Shown here: positions 49,992 to 53,197 of the stretch, one piece after another | Position numbering within the stretch: the stretch's first letter is position 1 | Layout: every line of letters starts with the position of its first letter | Source: Bryobacterales bacterium | GTDB lineage: Bacteria > Acidobacteriota > Terriglobia > Bryobacterales > Bryobacteraceae | Assembly (NCBI GenBank): GCA_020847045.1 | Contig: JADLCT010000019.1 | Coordinates: 1 to 53,197, forward strand | DNA: 53,197 nt | Direction: 5' to 3' | Made by a program: the position numbers and the translations under genes | Notes under the pieces: generated by a model | Databases searched by the model: none | What the model was told of the DNA's origin: nothing | The model's input: the letters and a program-made list of their open reading frames with translations, nothing else

Positions 49992-51020
49992 ATGAGGTTC
50001 CCGGCGCAGAGCCAGTTTTTCCGCTGGATGGCGCTGCCGGCCGTGTGTCTGGCGGCGGGCGCGTTGACGCTTCACGGCCAGGCCGGCGAGGAAAAACCCG
50101 CGGCCCAGGATGCGCGCGTAGCCATCACGCCCCGGGCCCCCAAACCGGCGGCGGGAGCCAAGGAAGAACGGCGTACCCCCAACATCCGCATCGACACGAA
50201 CCTGGTGCAGATCAACGTCACCGTCACCACGCCGCTCGGGCAGGTGGTGACCGCGATGGAGAAGGAGCACTTCCGGATCTTTGAGGACAAGGTGGAGCAG
50301 AAGATCGCGAGCTTCACCTCGGAAGAGGCCCCATTGAGCGTGGGCCTGGTGTTCGACATGAGCGGATCCATGGGCAACAAGCTGCACAAGTCGCGACAGG
50401 CGGCGGCGCAATTTTTCCGCACCTCGAATCCCGAGGACGAATTTTTCCTGGTGACGTTCAACGAACGGCCCGAACTCACCGTGCCCATCACGCACAACAC
50501 CGAGGAGATCCAGAACCGGCTGGCCTTCACCAACGCCAAGGGCCGCACGGCGCTGCTGGATGGCGTGTACCTGGCGATGGCCCAGATGAAAAAGGCGCGG
50601 AATCCGCGGAAGGCGATCCTGGTGCTGTCCGATGGCGGCGACAACTCCAGCCGGTACACCGAAAGCGAGATTCGCAACCTGGTGCGGGAAAGCGACGTCC
50701 AGATTTATGCCATCGGTATCTTCGAGCCCGTTGGCTCGCGCGGCAGGACGGCCGAGGAGTTGAGCGGGCCGGGTATGTTGAATGAGCTGGCCGAGCAGAC
50801 CGGGGGCAGGCACTTCCCGGTGGAGAACCTGAACGACCTGCCCGACATCGCCGCCAAGATTGGAGTGGAGTTGCGCAGCCAGTACATCATCGGCTACTCG
50901 CCATCGAACCTGGAGCACGACGGCAAATACAGGCGCGTGGAGGTGAAGCTGGTGCAGCCCCGTGGACTGCCGCCGCTGCGGGCCTACTACAGGACGGGGT
51001 ACTATGCACCGGTTCAATAG
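49992..51020 (+). CDS. VWFA-related acidobacterial-type secreted protein 1
   Basis: A 342-residue protein of the VWFA-related Acidobacterial group. A signal/membrane segment (FRWMALPAVCLAAGALTLHG) is followed by a short beta domain (LVQINVTVTTPLGQVVTAME) and a von Willebrand A domain with the MIDAS motif FDMSGSMGNK and ILVLSDGGDN. It ends SQYIIGYSPSN...YYRTGYYAPVQ, as is usual for this family. It should bind a metal and a protein partner outside the cytoplasm. GGAGAG precedes the ATG. The second copy starts inside its last codons. Confidence 0.88.
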   Translation: MRFPAQSQFFRWMALPAVCLAAGALTLHGQAGEEKPAAQDARVAITPRAPKPAAGAKEERRTPNIRIDTNLVQINVTVTTPLGQVVTAMEKEHFRIFEDKVEQKIASFTSEEAPLSVGLVFDMSGSMGNKLHKSRQAAAQFFRTSNPEDEFFLVTFNERPELTVPITHNTEEIQNRLAFTNAKGRTALLDGVYLAMAQMKKARNPRKAILVLSDGGDNSSRYTESEIRNLVRESDVQIYAIGIFEPVGSRGRTAEELSGPGMLNELAEQTGGRHFPVENLNDLPDIAAKIGVELRSQYIIGYSPSNLEHDGKYRRVEVKLVQPRGLPPLRAYYRTGYYAPVQ

Positions 51021-51975
51021 GCGGGAAGCGATTCTGACGGCGGCGGGCGCGTTGTGGCCCGCCGCGCTGCGCGGGCAGGACCCGGTGTTCCGCAGCGACA
51101 CGCGTCTGGTGGTGTTGCACGCCACCGTGCTCGACAAGGACGGCCACCTGGTGACCAACCTGGGGCGAGATGCCTTCACCGTGTTCGAAAACGGCGCGCC
51201 GCAGCAGTTGCGGCTGTTCCGGCGCGAGGATGTGCCCGTGTCCATGGGCCTGATCATCGACAATTCGGGCAGTATGCGGAATAAGCGGCAGCGAGTGGCG
51301 CAGGCCGCGCTGGCGCTCGTGAAAGCCTCGAATCCGCAGGACGAGATGTTCATCGTGAACTTCAACGATGACGCCTTTCTGGACGTCACCTTCACCAACG
51401 ATGTCCGCAAGCTGGAAGAGGGGCTGTCGCGGATCGACTCGCGAGGGGGAACGGCCATGCGCGACGCCGTGACCATGTCGATGGACTATCTGAAGGAGAA
51501 GGGCAAGAAGGACAAGAAGGTCCTTCTGGTGGTGAGCGATGGCGACGACACGGGCAGTTCGCCGAATAACACCATCGAAAAGCTGATCGCCAAGGCGCAG
51601 CAGACCGAGGTGCTGATCTACACGATCGGGCTGCTGAACGAAGAAGACAAGCGCGCCGCCAAGCGGGCCGAACGGGCGCTGAAGGGCTTGACGGCGGCTT
51701 CCGGGGGCATCTCCTATTTCCCGAAGGAAGTGGCCGCGGTGGACGAGATCGCCACGCAGGTGGCGCATGAAATCCGCAACCAGTACACGCTCGCCTACTC
51801 TCCGGCCGAGCAGGCGCTGGACGGCACGTTCCGTCAGATCAAGGTGCAAGTGAAGGGTCCAGGGCGTCCCGTGGCGCGCACGCGCTCGGGCTACTTCGCC
51901 ACGAAGGATCAGGCGCCGCCGGCGGGGGCCGCCCCGGCCGCCTCGAACTCGCTGGTGGCCCCGGCCAAACCTTAG
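51004..51975 (+). CDS. VWFA-related acidobacterial-type secreted protein 2
   Basis: A 323-residue paralogue of the previous protein. It has a Tat-like start (HRFNRREAILTAAGALWPAAL), then LVVLHATVLDKDGHLV, IDNSGSMRNKR (MIDAS, DxSxS) and LLVVSDGDDTG, ending NQYTLAYSPAEQ and VARTRSGYFATKD. Its start overlaps the upstream gene's end by 17 bases, so expression is coupled. The two may form a heteromeric complex; this is inference. The C-terminal 20 residues are Ala/Pro-rich. Confidence 0.88.
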   Translation: MHRFNRREAILTAAGALWPAALRGQDPVFRSDTRLVVLHATVLDKDGHLVTNLGRDAFTVFENGAPQQLRLFRREDVPVSMGLIIDNSGSMRNKRQRVAQAALALVKASNPQDEMFIVNFNDDAFLDVTFTNDVRKLEEGLSRIDSRGGTAMRDAVTMSMDYLKEKGKKDKKVLLVVSDGDDTGSSPNNTIEKLIAKAQQTEVLIYTIGLLNEEDKRAAKRAERALKGLTAASGGISYFPKEVAAVDEIATQVAHEIRNQYTLAYSPAEQALDGTFRQIKVQVKGPGRPVARTRSGYFATKDQAPPAGAAPAASNSLVAPAKP

Positions 51976-51981
51976 CCCCGC

Positions 51982-52190
51982 ATGCAACTGGTCCGCGCGA
52001 TTCCCTTCCTGTGGCGCTCCACGCGCGGCTACCGGCTTCGTCCCTGGGCCAGCCCTTACTTGCGCTGGCGCATCGAAACCTATTGGGGACTCCACGCCGG
52101 CGAAATTGGCAAGGCCAGCTTTCTCCGGTTCGTGCGGGATCACGCCGCCGAGCTGCTTCGCTTCACGCGCTGGGCCGGGCGGATGCGGCG

Positions 52191-52194
<4 letters not shown>
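51982..52194 (+). CDS. Small basic protein, unknown
   Basis: A 70-residue basic protein (RAIPFLWRSTRGYRLRPWASPYLRWRIETYWGL). The rich Trp/Arg/Tyr content and regular spacing look real, not random. It starts six bases after the VWFA gene stop, so likely in the same operon. Ends with WAGRMRR. It overlaps the convergent hydrolase by four bases. No family recognised. Confidence 0.55.

Positions 52195-53197
<1,003 letters not shown>

Noticed and set aside
47494..49995. 833-residue open frame on the plus strand across pyrG and kdsB
   Set aside because: It is the complement of two unmistakable genes; its His/Gln/Leu-rich composition is what a GC-rich antisense frame gives.

Overview
The window looks like a chromosome segment of an acidobacterium of the Solibacter/Bryobacter type. 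This is inferred from gene content and not from a marker-gene comparison. It is GC-rich and densely packed. It carries a tandem pair of the VWFA-related proteins typical of Acidobacteria, many secreted beta-propeller and Tat-exported proteins of soil Acidobacteria, a B12-dependent ribonucleotide reductase, a PEP-CTERM protein and Kdo/LPS biosynthesis genes (so a Gram-negative envelope). Nothing resembling a phage, transposase, integrase or CRISPR array is visible.

Layout. 1-2.5 kb: an alcohol dehydrogenase cut by the left edge, divergent from a K+ channel, then a secreted bicupin. 2.6-6.6 kb: a four-gene operon (beta-decarboxylating dehydrogenase, amidohydrolase, TIM-barrel isomerase, Gfo/Idh oxidoreductase) that looks like a small-acid or sugar catabolic pathway. 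6.6-15.9 kb: hybrid sensor kinase, S9 peptidase, PQQ-type beta-propeller divergent from an exported class V aminotransferase, and a GH57 glycosidase. 16-19.6 kb: small secreted and coiled-coil proteins, dCMP deaminase, SPFH protein and NfeD partner. 19.7-27.3 kb: bactofilin-like solenoid, infC, nrdJ, PEP-CTERM protein, ComM/YifB. 27.3-33.8 kb: secreted or lipoprotein unknowns, two methyltransferases, an oligogalacturonate-lyase-like propeller, DUF2721, an esterase and a glutaminyl cyclase. 33.8-40.7 kb: an accessory-looking block around two inward-facing tRNA-Leu genes (CAA and UAA anticodons). It holds two tiny zinc ribbons, a frameshifted small gene, a DUF2975 + XRE module, an AraC regulator, a Cys-rich metallothionein-like peptide and a split alkylation-repair locus (Ada/AraC/AlkA fusion divergent from Ogt). 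40.8-46 kb: a co-directional run of exported enzymes (dipeptidase, Tat protein, SMP-30, BNR propeller, outer-membrane barrel). 46-53.2 kb: a prepilin, the kdsB-pyrG-kdsA operon, the VWFA pair, a hydrolase, and gapA cut by the right edge.

Genes are often translationally coupled (4-bp ATGA overlaps at 29505, 33003 and 42011), and convergent genes overlap at their 3' ends. A recurrent feature is a good -10 hexamer (TATAAT, TATAGT, TATACT or TACAAT) only 6-12 nt before the start codon, twice as overlapping divergent -10s. This suggests very short-leader transcription. The most interesting regulatory elements are a perfect 10-bp inverted repeat with 31-bp centre spacing between the alkylation-repair genes and a 16-bp perfect palindrome at the DUF2975-XRE promoter. 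I did not find a clearly new multi-gene defence or mobile system. The best candidates for undescribed biology are the tRNA-Leu-bounded block and the catabolic operon.
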